Below are positions 8,208-16,135 of a DNA stretch of 37,342 nucleotides, in pieces. The position numbers were made by a program, and so were the translations under genes. Within the stretch, counting starts at the first letter, position 1, and every line of letters starts with the position of its first letter. The DNA lies in NCBI GenBank assembly GCA_030729385.1, contig JANQXM010000073.1:1-37342 (forward strand). Direction: 5' to 3'. This stretch comes from Opitutales bacterium (GTDB taxonomy: Bacteria; Verrucomicrobiota; Verrucomicrobiia; Opitutales; Coraliomargaritaceae). The notes beneath the pieces are model-generated. The model did no database searches and had not been told where the DNA came from. It saw only the letters and a program-made list of their open reading frames with translations.

Positions 8208-9035
8208 ATGACTGCCCCACTCTACGATGCACATGCACATTTAGCCGACCCACGGCTTGAGCCGTATCGAGGAGCCATCGAGCAGTCGCTCAAGGAAATC
8301 AACTGCCAGCAAACAGTCGTTAACGGAACCTCACCTGCGGATTGGCATGCGGTCGTCGAATACACGAAGTCGTCGGGAAAGTCGCTCCCCGCCATTGGGC
8401 TACACCCATGGCAAGTGAAAGATGCACCAGCTGACTGGAAGGCACAATTCTCTCAGCTCCTAAATACAGGCGCAGTCACCGTCATCGGCGAAATCGGGCT
8501 GGACCAGTGGATCGAAGGCCATGACATCGAGCAGCAGCAAGCGGCCTTCAAATGGCAACTTGAAGTCGCCACTCAACGCAACCTTCCGGTCTCGATTCAT
8601 TGCCTGCGTGCGATGCAACCGCTACTGGAGACTTTACTCACGGCACAATTACCACAACGCGGCATCCACCTACACGCCTTCAATGGCTCAGCTGAGGATG
8701 CACGACGACTAGTCGAACTCGGCGCTTACTTCTCATTCAATGCCGGACAACTCAAACCGAATGCAAAAACTGTATTCGAAGCCATTCGCGCCATTCCCGA
8801 AGATCGCCTTTTGATTGAGACCGATGCGCCCGACATGCTACCGCCAAGTGAATACCGCGAATTCGAACTGCCGCCCGCAAAATCGTCCACTCGATTGCTG
8901 AATCATCCAGCAAACTTACACGCAGCCTACAAAGCAATTGCCGACATCCGATCCACATCGTTCAATCAACTAGCGATCCAGGTCGAACAAAACTTCCAAC
9001 GCTATTTCATCCAAACACTTCGTGAACATATCTGA
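8208..9035 (+). CDS. TatD-family metal-dependent hydrolase/deoxyribonuclease
   Basis: This 275-residue amidohydrolase-fold protein of the TatD family is probably a cytoplasmic 3'-5' exonuclease-type or quality-control nuclease. Metal ligands visible in order are HAH (His9, His11), GEIGLD (Glu95), SIHC (His131), HLHAFNG (His156) and ETDAPD (Asp206). The length is normal for the family. It lies between sufE and a DUF983 gene, overlapping the latter by 14 bases, so the three are very likely one transcript. Members vary in substrate, so I give no gene symbol. Confidence 0.92.
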   Translation: MTAPLYDAHAHLADPRLEPYRGAIEQSLKEINCQQTVVNGTSPADWHAVVEYTKSSGKSLPAIGLHPWQVKDAPADWKAQFSQLLNTGAVTVIGEIGLDQWIEGHDIEQQQAAFKWQLEVATQRNLPVSIHCLRAMQPLLETLLTAQLPQRGIHLHAFNGSAEDARRLVELGAYFSFNAGQLKPNAKTVFEAIRAIPEDRLLIETDAPDMLPPSEYREFELPPAKSSTRLLNHPANLHAAYKAIADIRSTSFNQLAIQVEQNFQRYFIQTLREHI

Positions 9036-9462
9036 GTTCAAGCCATTGCCCAAAGTTGGGCCAAAGCAGATCATCGTCCGAGGCCTGCAAAAAACTTGCC
9101 CCAATTGCGGTCAGGCCAAGTTGTTTCGCTCGCCACTACGCATGCACCATCGATGCCCCTCCTGCGGCATGACATTAGAGCGTGGCGACGGCTACTACCT
9201 CGGACCGCTCTGCATCAACTACGGCTTCGTCGCAATCGGCTTCGTCACTCCAGTTCTAATCGTCGGCTTCCTCGGCATCTTCCCATTGAAGACCGCTCTG
9301 GCGATCGCACTGATTGGCGCACTGCTACTCCCACTCGCACTCTATCGCACGACTTGGAGCCTGTGGCTCATGCTCTACTACATCTGCCTTCCAGACGAAC
9401 TCCACGCCAACCATTCAGAAGATAGCGACGACCTTTCCTTCGAAGAAGAAAAGCGAAGTTAG
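9022..9462 (+). CDS. DUF983 family zinc-ribbon membrane protein
   Basis: This 146-residue protein starts at a GTG inside the 3' end of tatD, so it is probably translationally coupled. The N-terminal region has two CxxC pairs (Cys26/29 and Cys45/48) forming a zinc ribbon. GDGYYLGP is a family hallmark. Two hydrophobic helices follow (about 68-88 and 90-118), then an acidic tail (SEDSDDLSFEEEK). DUF983 has no settled function; in other bacteria it is often near respiratory genes, but nothing here indicates that. Confidence 0.87.
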   Translation: MNISEFKPLPKVGPKQIIVRGLQKTCPNCGQAKLFRSPLRMHHRCPSCGMTLERGDGYYLGPLCINYGFVAIGFVTPVLIVGFLGIFPLKTALAIALIGALLLPLALYRTTWSLWLMLYYICLPDELHANHSEDSDDLSFEEEKRS

Positions 9463-9540
9463 CTATTCCTTAAAAGGTTTGATCCGATAGCAAAGCAACA
9501 TCTCGACTGGCACTAAACCTAAAGAAGTTTCACCCTAAAG

Positions 9541-9626
9541 GTAGCGCAGGCGCGTCTCGCGGCGCACCGATATCCGACAGGTATAGCTGGCACAACAAAG
9601 TGCGCACCGAGACGGTGCTGCGCTAC
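9541..9626. repeat. REP doublet (REPIN-like inverted pair) with 5'-GTAGC
   Basis: Two hairpin units face each other: GTAGCGCAG plus a hairpin at 9541-9567, and the inverse at 9600-9626 ending CTGCGCTAC. The complementarity continues outward as AAAG/CTTT to 9537 and 9630. The right unit has a clean stem GCACCG/CGGTGC around AGA; the left is a diverged version. GTAG before a small palindrome is the known hallmark of REP elements mobilised by REP-associated tyrosine transposases. The pair fills the junction between convergent DUF983 and glgB. Confidence 0.72.
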
Positions 9627-9649
9627 CTTTAAATCAGAGAAAGCACTTA

Positions 9650-11860
9650 CTATCCCTGAAATCGAAAAACACTCATCGATTGTGGTGGCAGATCTAGCTT
9701 GATCGAATACGGACGTCCGTCCCACTCAACTTCGTCGGCACAAACGCCGCCGTTGTTGCCATAGCCGAGGCCTCCATAATCTTTGGCATCAGTGTTGAGA
9801 ATTTCTTTCCAGAAACCGGGGAATGGCACGCCCACACGGAATCCTTCACGGTGAACTGGAGTGAAGTTACCTACGCAGGCGAGTGTATCTGTTTGATCGG
9901 TGCCCTTACGCAAGAACGAGAGCACACTGTTTTGAGCATCGGTGCAGTTGATCCATTCAAACGCATCGCTATGATTGTCACCCGCAGCAAAACCGGGAAT
10001 CTCTTGATAAATGCGATTCAAATCGCGAACCACACGCTGGATGCCTTTGTGATCGGCGTATTGCAGGAGATGCCAGTCGAGGCTACCGTTGTATTTCCAT
10101 TCTGCGGATTGCCCGAAATCGCAACCCATGAAGAGTGTCTTCTTACCCGGCCACATCCACATGAGACCGTAAAGTAGGCGTAGCTGGTGTGCTTTATTGG
10201 AAATCGGCTCTCCAGGCATTTTCATCAACATGGATTGCTTACCATGAACCACTTCGTCGTGGGAAAATACTTGGGTAAAGTTCTCGGAATACTGATACAG
10301 CATACCGAAGGAGAGTTGGTGATGCTCGTATTGACGATAAATCGGATCTTTCTCGAAGTATTCGAGCGTATCGTGCATCCAGCCCATGTTCCACTTCATG
10401 TCGAAACCGAGACCACCTTCGGAGGTCGGTTTGCTAACACCAGGAAACGCAGTCGACTCCTCGGCAATCATCAGCGTGCCGGGGTAGTATTTATGGACGA
10501 GGTCATTCGTCTGACGCAGGAACTCAATCGCTTCGAGGTTTTCACGACCACCGTATTGATTGGGGATCCATTGCCCTTCTTCACGCGAATAATCGAGGTA
10601 TAGCATCGAGGCCACCGCATCCACACGTAGACCATCAATATGGTAGCGCTCGCACCATGCTAATGCACTGGCAATGAGGAATCCACGCACTTCGTTACGA
10701 CCATAATTAAAGATCAATGTGCCCCAGTCTTGGTGAAAGCCCTGACGTGGGTCGGCATGCTCGTAGAGCGCTGTGCCATCAAACTGAGCGAGTGCAAAAC
10801 TGTCTGTCGGGAAGTGCGCAGGCACCCAGTCCATAATCACTCCGATTCCACTTTGGTGGAGTGCATCGACTAGGAACATGAAGTCTTCAGGCGTGCCGAA
10901 CCGAAAAGTCGGCGCAAAAAATCCAGTCACTTGATAGCCCCATGAGCCATCAAAGGGGTGCTCTGAGAGCGGCAGAAATTCTACGTGGGTGTAGTTCATC
11001 CGCTTGAGGTAGTCCACCAACTCGACAGCTAGCTCGCGATAACTCAGCGGGCGATTCGCGTCCTCCACCACAGACTTCCAAGAACCAGCATGCATTTCGT
11101 AGACCGAAATCGCCTCATTGTTCCAGTCGGTATTCGCACGCTTTTTCAACCATTTGGCGTCATTCCACCCATATTCGTCTACTTTGCAGACAATCGATGA
11201 ATTATAAGGCGGTGCTTCGAAGCGCGTGCCATAAGGATCGGTCTTTAAATTGGGGTAACCGTGGCGGGTGCCGACCTCATACTTGTATTTAGCCCCCGAT
11301 TCTAGCCCGGGAATGAATAACTCCCACACACCGGACGCTCCGAGGCTACGCATCGGATGATACCGACCATCCCAATGATTGAAGTCACCGACGACAGACA
11401 CTCGCTCTGCGTTGGGTGCCCAAACCGCGAAAGACACACCCTTGACGCCATTGATCTCGCGAAGGTGACCGCCCATTTTGTTATGCACCTGATGGTCCGT
11501 GCCTTCACTGAATAGATACACATCGTCATCCGACAGTGTCGGCAAAAAGCTGTATGGATCGTAAAACTGGCGGATTTCGCCGTTGTAGCGCTCGATTCGC
11601 AGGCGATAAGCGAAGACATCCTTGCGATTTTTGATCACGCCCTCGAAGAAGCCCTCGTCACTCAATCGCTCTAAGGGATAACGCGCGCCCTGCGGGTCGC
11701 TTAAGTCAACCACTTCGCAGCTAACGGCATCATCTACGAATGCACGCACCACCAACCCGCTGGTCTTGCCCTTTTTATGAGGATGCATCCCGAGAATGCC
11801 ATGTGGTTGACCGCACTTAACTTTAGTGACGGATTCGAAATCGGTTTTTGATAAAATCAC
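9650..11860 (-). CDS. glgB: 1,4-alpha-glucan (glycogen) branching enzyme
   Basis: GlgB cuts alpha-1,4 glucan and rejoins the piece as an alpha-1,6 branch. I take the GTG at 11860 (736 residues), preceded by GGTGG. The frame stays open to 11929, but that extra piece does not look conserved. An N-terminal GlgB module is followed by a CBM48-type domain (FAVWAPNAERVSVVGDFNHWDG), the GH13 barrel and a C-terminal beta domain. Barrel motifs are DWVPAHFPTD, GLRVDAV (nucleophile Asp), MIAEEST (acid/base Glu) and FSHDEVVHGK (transition-state Asp). No other glycogen gene is adjacent. It is divergent from the lptD-like gene across 129 bases that must hold both promoters. Confidence 0.96.
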   Translation of the reverse strand: MILSKTDFESVTKVKCGQPHGILGMHPHKKGKTSGLVVRAFVDDAVSCEVVDLSDPQGARYPLERLSDEGFFEGVIKNRKDVFAYRLRIERYNGEIRQFYDPYSFLPTLSDDDVYLFSEGTDHQVHNKMGGHLREINGVKGVSFAVWAPNAERVSVVGDFNHWDGRYHPMRSLGASGVWELFIPGLESGAKYKYEVGTRHGYPNLKTDPYGTRFEAPPYNSSIVCKVDEYGWNDAKWLKKRANTDWNNEAISVYEMHAGSWKSVVEDANRPLSYRELAVELVDYLKRMNYTHVEFLPLSEHPFDGSWGYQVTGFFAPTFRFGTPEDFMFLVDALHQSGIGVIMDWVPAHFPTDSFALAQFDGTALYEHADPRQGFHQDWGTLIFNYGRNEVRGFLIASALAWCERYHIDGLRVDAVASMLYLDYSREEGQWIPNQYGGRENLEAIEFLRQTNDLVHKYYPGTLMIAEESTAFPGVSKPTSEGGLGFDMKWNMGWMHDTLEYFEKDPIYRQYEHHQLSFGMLYQYSENFTQVFSHDEVVHGKQSMLMKMPGEPISNKAHQLRLLYGLMWMWPGKKTLFMGCDFGQSAEWKYNGSLDWHLLQYADHKGIQRVVRDLNRIYQEIPGFAAGDNHSDAFEWINCTDAQNSVLSFLRKGTDQTDTLACVGNFTPVHREGFRVGVPFPGFWKEILNTDAKDYGGLGYGNNGGVCADEVEWDGRPYSIKLDLPPQSMSVFRFQG

Positions 11861-11989
11861 CCAACCACCAAAATTGAATCCAGCGATTCTGGCAAGTGCG
11901 GAAGCCATTGAAAAAACAACCGACAGCAATGATGCCCAAAACGTGAAAAAGACTTGTCCACCTTATGCGCGGTGCCATAGTCCCGACCC

Positions 11990-14125
11990 GTGCCAAGAAC
12001 TGCCCGGATTTTCTATTTCTCATTATTTGTGACGCTAGCGTCTCAACTATTTGCTGCCCTCCCAGAACTCAGCTCGATAGAGCCTTTAGAATTTGATGAG
12101 GGGGCGCAGCGCTTGGTCGCTAGGGGCGACGCTCGATTAGAGTTTGATCAAACACGTGTGCGAGCCGATCGCATCACCTACTATCAAGAGTATGGCTTGG
12201 CAGATGCAGTGGGTAATGTCGCTGTAACCCGCGAAGGTGGTCGTCTCATTGCGGATCGTATGTCCTACGACACCCAAAATTCAACCTTTTCGGTCAACGT
12301 TCTCCGCACCGGTCAATGGCCATACTACATATCTGGCGTCAACGCTGGTGGCTCAACCGATGAAATGGAGATTGAAGGTGCCACTGTTTACTACGGCAAC
12401 CCCAGCCCCTTCGGCTTAAATGTCAGTTCAGAAAAAGTTGAATATATTTCTGGTGAAAATGAGCGGGTTAAAATGCACGGCGCCACATTCCGTATCGGCG
12501 ATTTTCCATTTTTCTATTTCCCCAGCTACACTTACTACGTCGGCACCTCCCCATACTATTTAGACATCAATGGAGGAATGGATAGTCAGCTGGGCACCTA
12601 TCTGCAAACGACGACTCTGTTCCCCGTAAACTCTTGGCTCAGAGTCGGTGCCAATCTCGACGTCTATTCCAAACGCGGAATTCTCGCCGGACCGACTGCT
12701 CAATATGTCTACGAATCATCCTCGCAGCGAATTGTAGGCGCCCTCAGCACCGGAATGATTAACGATAACGGCAGCACCGATCTCGATATCCTGAATCGAC
12801 CGGTCGACCAAGATCGGGCATTTGCAGAATGGCGCCACAAGCACTATATCGGCGAACGTTTCACCACAACAGCACAAGTCTCCTACTGGTCAGACTCAGA
12901 TGTCACTCGCGATTTCCGCGAAGACTATTTCAACGACAACCAAAGCCCAGACTCGTTCGCCGAGGGCGTGTATGCCGGTGACAACTACCTAATTTCAGCA
13001 TTTGGTCGCTTTCGCCCAAATGATTTCCAAATAATTCAAGAGCGACTCCCCGAAGTGCGCTTCGACTTGCTCCCTATCCCTGTCTTCAACACAGGCGCCT
13101 ATCACCGCGCATCCATCAGCTATGGTCGCTTAAGCGAAGACCTCAGCGATAACGTCCCAGGCACTGCCGATGAGACAGAAGCAGACCGTTTCGACCTCAC
13201 CTACCGGATCGAGCGCCCCATCCTCGTAAAGGATTGGTTGACCTTCACTCCATTGGCAGGCGCACGACTCACGCAGTATGACAACCAATCCATGGACGCC
13301 AGCTTCCCTGCCTTTGCCACATTGGACGATTCCTTCACCCGTGAAATATATGAAGTAGGCTTCGACCTAGAGGCCCGCGCCTACGCCAGCTACCCAACTT
13401 ATAACAAAACATGGGATATTGACGGCCTTCGCCATCTGGTGCGCCCAGTCATACGTTACCGCTACTTCTCCGACCCCGAGAGTCTCAACGAAATCGCTGC
13501 GGTCGACCGCGCGACCTTCAACCTAAATCGACCAATCTTGGACCTTAGCGATATACGCAATGTGGATTCCATCGCCGAAACCCACCTCGTTCGCCTAGGT
13601 GTCGAAAACCTCTATCAAACCCGAGCCGAAGGCTACGGCTCGCGCACACTAGCTGCACTAAACTTCTATCAAGATGTTCTTTTCGAAAAAAACACCCGTT
13701 ACGACGGCGACCAAGAAGATACCTTCAACGCCACATGGGTCGAGCTCATCATCAACCCGGCACCATGGCTCAAATTTGATCTAGCCAGCCGCTTCCATAC
13801 CGAAGAACTCACCCTCGAAGAGCTACGCACGCGCACAGTCATTACCAGCGGTGAAATCTGGGAACTCGGGCTCTCCACTGATCTGTTAAATAAGCAAATC
13901 GATCAATACCGGCTCGACTTCGTATACCGACTAAACGAACGCTACGCCTTCCTCACTGACGCCCGCTTCGATGCCGACACCGGTGACTTCATCCGTTTCT
14001 CTCTCGGGCTACGCACACGAATCGGCAGCACATGGGAAATCCTCTACGCGTTGACCTTCCGCGAAGACGCTCGCCGCGAAAGTGATGTCGAATTCAAAAT
14101 CAGCGTAAAACTCGCACAACCTTAG
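11990..14125 (+). CDS. lptD: LptD/OstA-like outer-membrane LPS-assembly protein
   Basis: This 711-residue protein has a GTG start and a signal peptide (about 1-23, ending LFA). Residues about 30-150 form an OstA/LptA-like beta-jellyroll (LVARGDARLEFDQTRVRADRITYY, GNVAVTREGGRLIADRMSY), the domain that receives LPS from the periplasmic bridge. The rest is a long, aromatic-rich beta-strand region ending in KISVKLAQP, as expected for an outer-membrane barrel. IGDFPFFYFPSYTYYVG matches the family's conserved P-FY-P stretch. No cysteine occurs in the whole protein, so the disulfides that mature E. coli LptD are impossible here. The next gene (scpA) starts 4 bases after its stop. A diverged LptD-related barrel cannot be excluded. 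Confidence 0.82.
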   Translation: MPRTARIFYFSLFVTLASQLFAALPELSSIEPLEFDEGAQRLVARGDARLEFDQTRVRADRITYYQEYGLADAVGNVAVTREGGRLIADRMSYDTQNSTFSVNVLRTGQWPYYISGVNAGGSTDEMEIEGATVYYGNPSPFGLNVSSEKVEYISGENERVKMHGATFRIGDFPFFYFPSYTYYVGTSPYYLDINGGMDSQLGTYLQTTTLFPVNSWLRVGANLDVYSKRGILAGPTAQYVYESSSQRIVGALSTGMINDNGSTDLDILNRPVDQDRAFAEWRHKHYIGERFTTTAQVSYWSDSDVTRDFREDYFNDNQSPDSFAEGVYAGDNYLISAFGRFRPNDFQIIQERLPEVRFDLLPIPVFNTGAYHRASISYGRLSEDLSDNVPGTADETEADRFDLTYRIERPILVKDWLTFTPLAGARLTQYDNQSMDASFPAFATLDDSFTREIYEVGFDLEARAYASYPTYNKTWDIDGLRHLVRPVIRYRYFSDPESLNEIAAVDRATFNLNRPILDLSDIRNVDSIAETHLVRLGVENLYQTRAEGYGSRTLAALNFYQDVLFEKNTRYDGDQEDTFNATWVELIINPAPWLKFDLASRFHTEELTLEELRTRTVITSGEIWELGLSTDLLNKQIDQYRLDFVYRLNERYAFLTDARFDADTGDFIRFSLGLRTRIGSTWEILYALTFREDARRESDVEFKISVKLAQP

Positions 14126-14129
14126 CCGT

Positions 14130-14876
14130 ATGGAAGAAGCCCTCATCCCCAATAACGACTATGCGATTCGCCTTCCCGCATTTGAAGGTCCCCTCGACTT
14201 ACTGCTTTACTTAATCCGTCGCAGCGAAGTCGATATCTACGACATTCCCATCGAGCATGTCACCCAGCAGTATATCGAGATCCTCGGCTCGATGGATAAA
14301 CTCGATCTGGAAATTGCCGGTGAATTTTTCGTCATGGCAGCGACCTTGATGTATATCAAAAGCCGCATGCTCCTCCCCAAGAAGGATCAAGGCACCAATG
14401 AAGACGTCGAAGACCCCGACGTCGACCCACGCTGGGAACTCGTGCAACAACTCCTTGAATACCGTAAATTCAAAGAAGCCGCCGAGGACATTCAGAAACT
14501 GATCCTCAACAGCAACGACCTAATCGCCCGGATCGGTCCCAAAGAAGCCCTCGAAGCCGTCGAGCGCCCACTCAAGCCTGTCGACCGCGTCGAGCTCTGG
14601 AACACCTTTAACCAAGTCCTCCGCCGCTTAGCCGAGCGCCTACAGGAAGGTGAAATCAATGCCGAGCAAGTCACCGTCTCCGACCGCATGGAATACGTGC
14701 TCCTACGCTTGAAGCACGAACCCAACTTCCACTTTTCGGATCTATTTGAATCCACCACTACCATCACCACGATTGTGGCAACTTTCCTCGCAGTTCTCGA
14801 ACTCACACGTTTAAATAAAATCCTAATCAAACAAGACCGCGCCTTTGCCGACATACTTTGCGAACGCGGTGAATAA
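14130..14876 (+). CDS. scpA: Segregation and condensation protein A
   Basis: This 248-residue ScpA kleisin bridges SMC heads with ScpB for chromosome compaction and segregation. The N-terminal FEGPLDLLLYLIRRSEVDIYDIPI is the family signature that contacts the SMC neck. EFFVMAATLMYIKSRMLLP follows, and the C-terminus is a winged helix (FHFSDLFESTTTITTIVATFLAVLELTRLNKI). It is spaced 4 bases from lptD and 7 bases from the next small gene, so it is part of an operon running from the LptD-like gene towards trxA. scpB is not in the window. Confidence 0.95.
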   Translation: MEEALIPNNDYAIRLPAFEGPLDLLLYLIRRSEVDIYDIPIEHVTQQYIEILGSMDKLDLEIAGEFFVMAATLMYIKSRMLLPKKDQGTNEDVEDPDVDPRWELVQQLLEYRKFKEAAEDIQKLILNSNDLIARIGPKEALEAVERPLKPVDRVELWNTFNQVLRRLAERLQEGEINAEQVTVSDRMEYVLLRLKHEPNFHFSDLFESTTTITTIVATFLAVLELTRLNKILIKQDRAFADILCERGE

Positions 14877-14883
14877 AGTGACC

Positions 14884-15126
14884 ATGGACAAACGATCACA
14901 GCAACATGCACACTTGGTCGGCATTGGAATCGACAACAGCGATGGACATAAGCGTATCACTCAATCCGAGCGCTTCTCACTTGTCGGCGGCTCCGACCAA
15001 ACACACTCTCGGATGACTGAAACCGTCATCAAAACCTTCGAAAAGCTCGATCAACGCGGTAAAACACTCGATACCGTCGAAAAATCCGAGCTCACCGATA
15101 TTATCAAAGAAAGCACCCCGAGTTAA
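14884..15126 (+). CDS. Small hypothetical protein (80 aa)
   Basis: I do not recognise this 80-residue protein. I start it at ATG 14884 (MDKRSQQHAHLVGIGIDN), 7 bases after scpA. An in-frame GTG lies 6 bases earlier, and the frame also runs back into scpA. It is soluble, with no signal or membrane helix: a Gly/Ser-rich N-terminal half (HLVGIGIDNSDGHKRIT, FSLVGGSDQTHSRM) and a charged helical C-terminal half. The first half carries two similar LVGG/LVGI turns. Tight spacing after scpA supports a real gene. Its role is unknown. Confidence 0.6.
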   Translation: MDKRSQQHAHLVGIGIDNSDGHKRITQSERFSLVGGSDQTHSRMTETVIKTFEKLDQRGKTLDTVEKSELTDIIKESTPS

Positions 15127-15135
15127 CTGCCTCAC

Positions 15136-15164
15136 TTGACAGGCATACATAGACCACTTACACC
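15136..15164 (+). promoter_or_regulatory. Possible sigma70-type promoter before the Pro/Ala-rich gene
   Basis: A perfect -35 consensus TTGACA (15136-15141) is followed after 17 bases by TACACC (15159-15164), a poor -10 with 3 of 6 matches. It lies in the 48-base gap before the ATG at 15175. The -35 alone could be chance. Confidence 0.25.
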
Positions 15165-15174
15165 TATTCACCTC

Positions 15175-15582
15175 ATGAGCGAAAATCCAGAAAGCCCCAC
15201 CCCTGAAAACAAACCAGCTCCCGCAGCACCTTCCTTCGAGAGTATGGCTGACAAGCCAGCACCGGCTAGCCCGGCGCGACCCGCTCCGGCAGCACCGAGA
15301 GCGCCCGCGAAGCCAATTAAACCCGCTGCAGCGACGCCCAGCTTCGAAGAACTGGCCGATCCTGCACCAGCTCAGCCAAAGGCTCCGACCCCAGCACCAG
15401 CCGCACCAAAACCGGCCGCTGCACGACCAGCTCCAGCAGCTGCAAGAACAACGTCTGCACCAAAAGCAACACAAGACGACAGCGTCAGCGTAGCCGGCGT
15501 AGTTATTGACGCCATTGCCGCCGCAGTTGCCATCGCCTTTGCCGCACTCTTACTCAAGGACGTGCTCCCTTTCCTATCATAA
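15175..15582 (+). CDS. Pro/Ala-rich C-terminally anchored membrane protein
   Basis: The protein has 135 residues from ATG 15175; the frame is open upstream, but MSENPESPTPENKPAP is the natural start. About 100 residues are low-complexity Pro/Ala/Lys, followed by a single C-terminal membrane helix (VAGVVIDAIAAAVAIAFAALLL) ending LPFLS. No signal peptide is seen, so the tail probably stays cytoplasmic. Two short copies of a motif stand out in the disordered part: PSFESMAD and PSFEELAD, about 47 residues apart, resembling linear binding motifs. It lies 20 bases upstream of trxA. The function is unknown; a tethered adaptor is a guess. Confidence 0.72.
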   Translation: MSENPESPTPENKPAPAAPSFESMADKPAPASPARPAPAAPRAPAKPIKPAAATPSFEELADPAPAQPKAPTPAPAAPKPAAARPAPAAARTTSAPKATQDDSVSVAGVVIDAIAAAVAIAFAALLLKDVLPFLS

Positions 15583-15602
15583 ATTAGAAATACATACGTA
15601 TC

Positions 15603-15920
15603 ATGTCCGATAAGATAACAGAACTCGATAGCAGTAACTTTGAATCCGCCATCAGCGGAGGATCCGCACCCGTAGTGGTAGACTTCTGGGCACCATGGTG
15701 TGGCCCTTGTAAAGCCATTGCTCCCATCCTCGAAGAACTTGCCGAAGAGCTCGGCGACGCCGTCAAGATCTGCAAGGTCAACGTCGACAACAACAGCGAG
15801 ATCGCCGGTAAATACGCCATTCGTGCGATCCCAACGATCCTCATCTTCAAAGGCGGTGCCGTCTCCGAAACAATCGTAGGCCTCACCTCCAAAGACGATC
15901 TCAAGGCAAAGATCTCCTAA
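15603..15920 (+). CDS. trxA: Thioredoxin
   Basis: This 105-residue classical thioredoxin is a cytoplasmic dithiol-disulfide reductase. The active site is WCGPCK with Cys33 and Cys36, and the cis-proline is Pro77 in RAIPT. The length and the motifs DFWAPWCGPC and KVNVDNN are typical. It is the last gene of the lptD-scpA run and is followed by a strong intrinsic terminator at 15942. Thioredoxin reductase is not in the window. Confidence 0.97.
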   Translation: MSDKITELDSSNFESAISGGSAPVVVDFWAPWCGPCKAIAPILEELAEELGDAVKICKVNVDNNSEIAGKYAIRAIPTILIFKGGAVSETIVGLTSKDDLKAKIS

Positions 15921-15941
15921 AGAGATTCAGCAACTATTTCC

Positions 15942-15976
15942 AAAACACCCACTCAACCGAGTGGGTGTTTTTTTTT
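15942..15976 (+). terminator. Rho-independent terminator after trxA
   Basis: A perfect 12-bp stem, AAACACCCACTC (15943-15954) against GAGTGGGTGTTT (15959-15970), encloses a 4-base loop AACC and runs straight into a T-tract to 15976. It is 22 bases after the trxA stop. Confidence 0.93.
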
Positions 15977-16001
15977 GTGACTAGATAAGACCTCAATGTG
16001 A

Positions 16002-16021
16002 GACAGGCATTCCTGCCTGTC
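16002..16021. repeat. Small REP-like palindrome
   Basis: GACAGGCA and TGCCTGTC form a perfect 8-bp stem around TTCC, between the convergent trxA and AsmA-like genes. The stem and pyrimidine loop resemble the other intergenic palindromes in the window, but the 5'-GTAG is missing. It may be a degenerate single unit. Confidence 0.55.
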
Positions 16022-16135
16022 ATAAATACGAATAAGTCACACCTCCGTGCCTCTCCTGCCATGAGCTTGTCGAATGAGTCCAAGCCATACGCATATGATT
16101 ATACTTGATGCGCCCTTAGAATATCAAAAACAGGT

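Noticed and set aside
11861-11929. N-terminal extension of GlgB to 11929
   Set aside because: The extra 23 residues (hydrophobic, no family match) lie in the promoter gap with the divergent gene; the GTG at 11860 has a GGTGG site.
14977-15474. Minus-strand Cys/Trp/Arg-rich open frame
   Set aside because: Artefact of reading the Pro/Ala-rich gene backwards; the GCN-rich codons give Cys/Ser/Gly/Arg runs.
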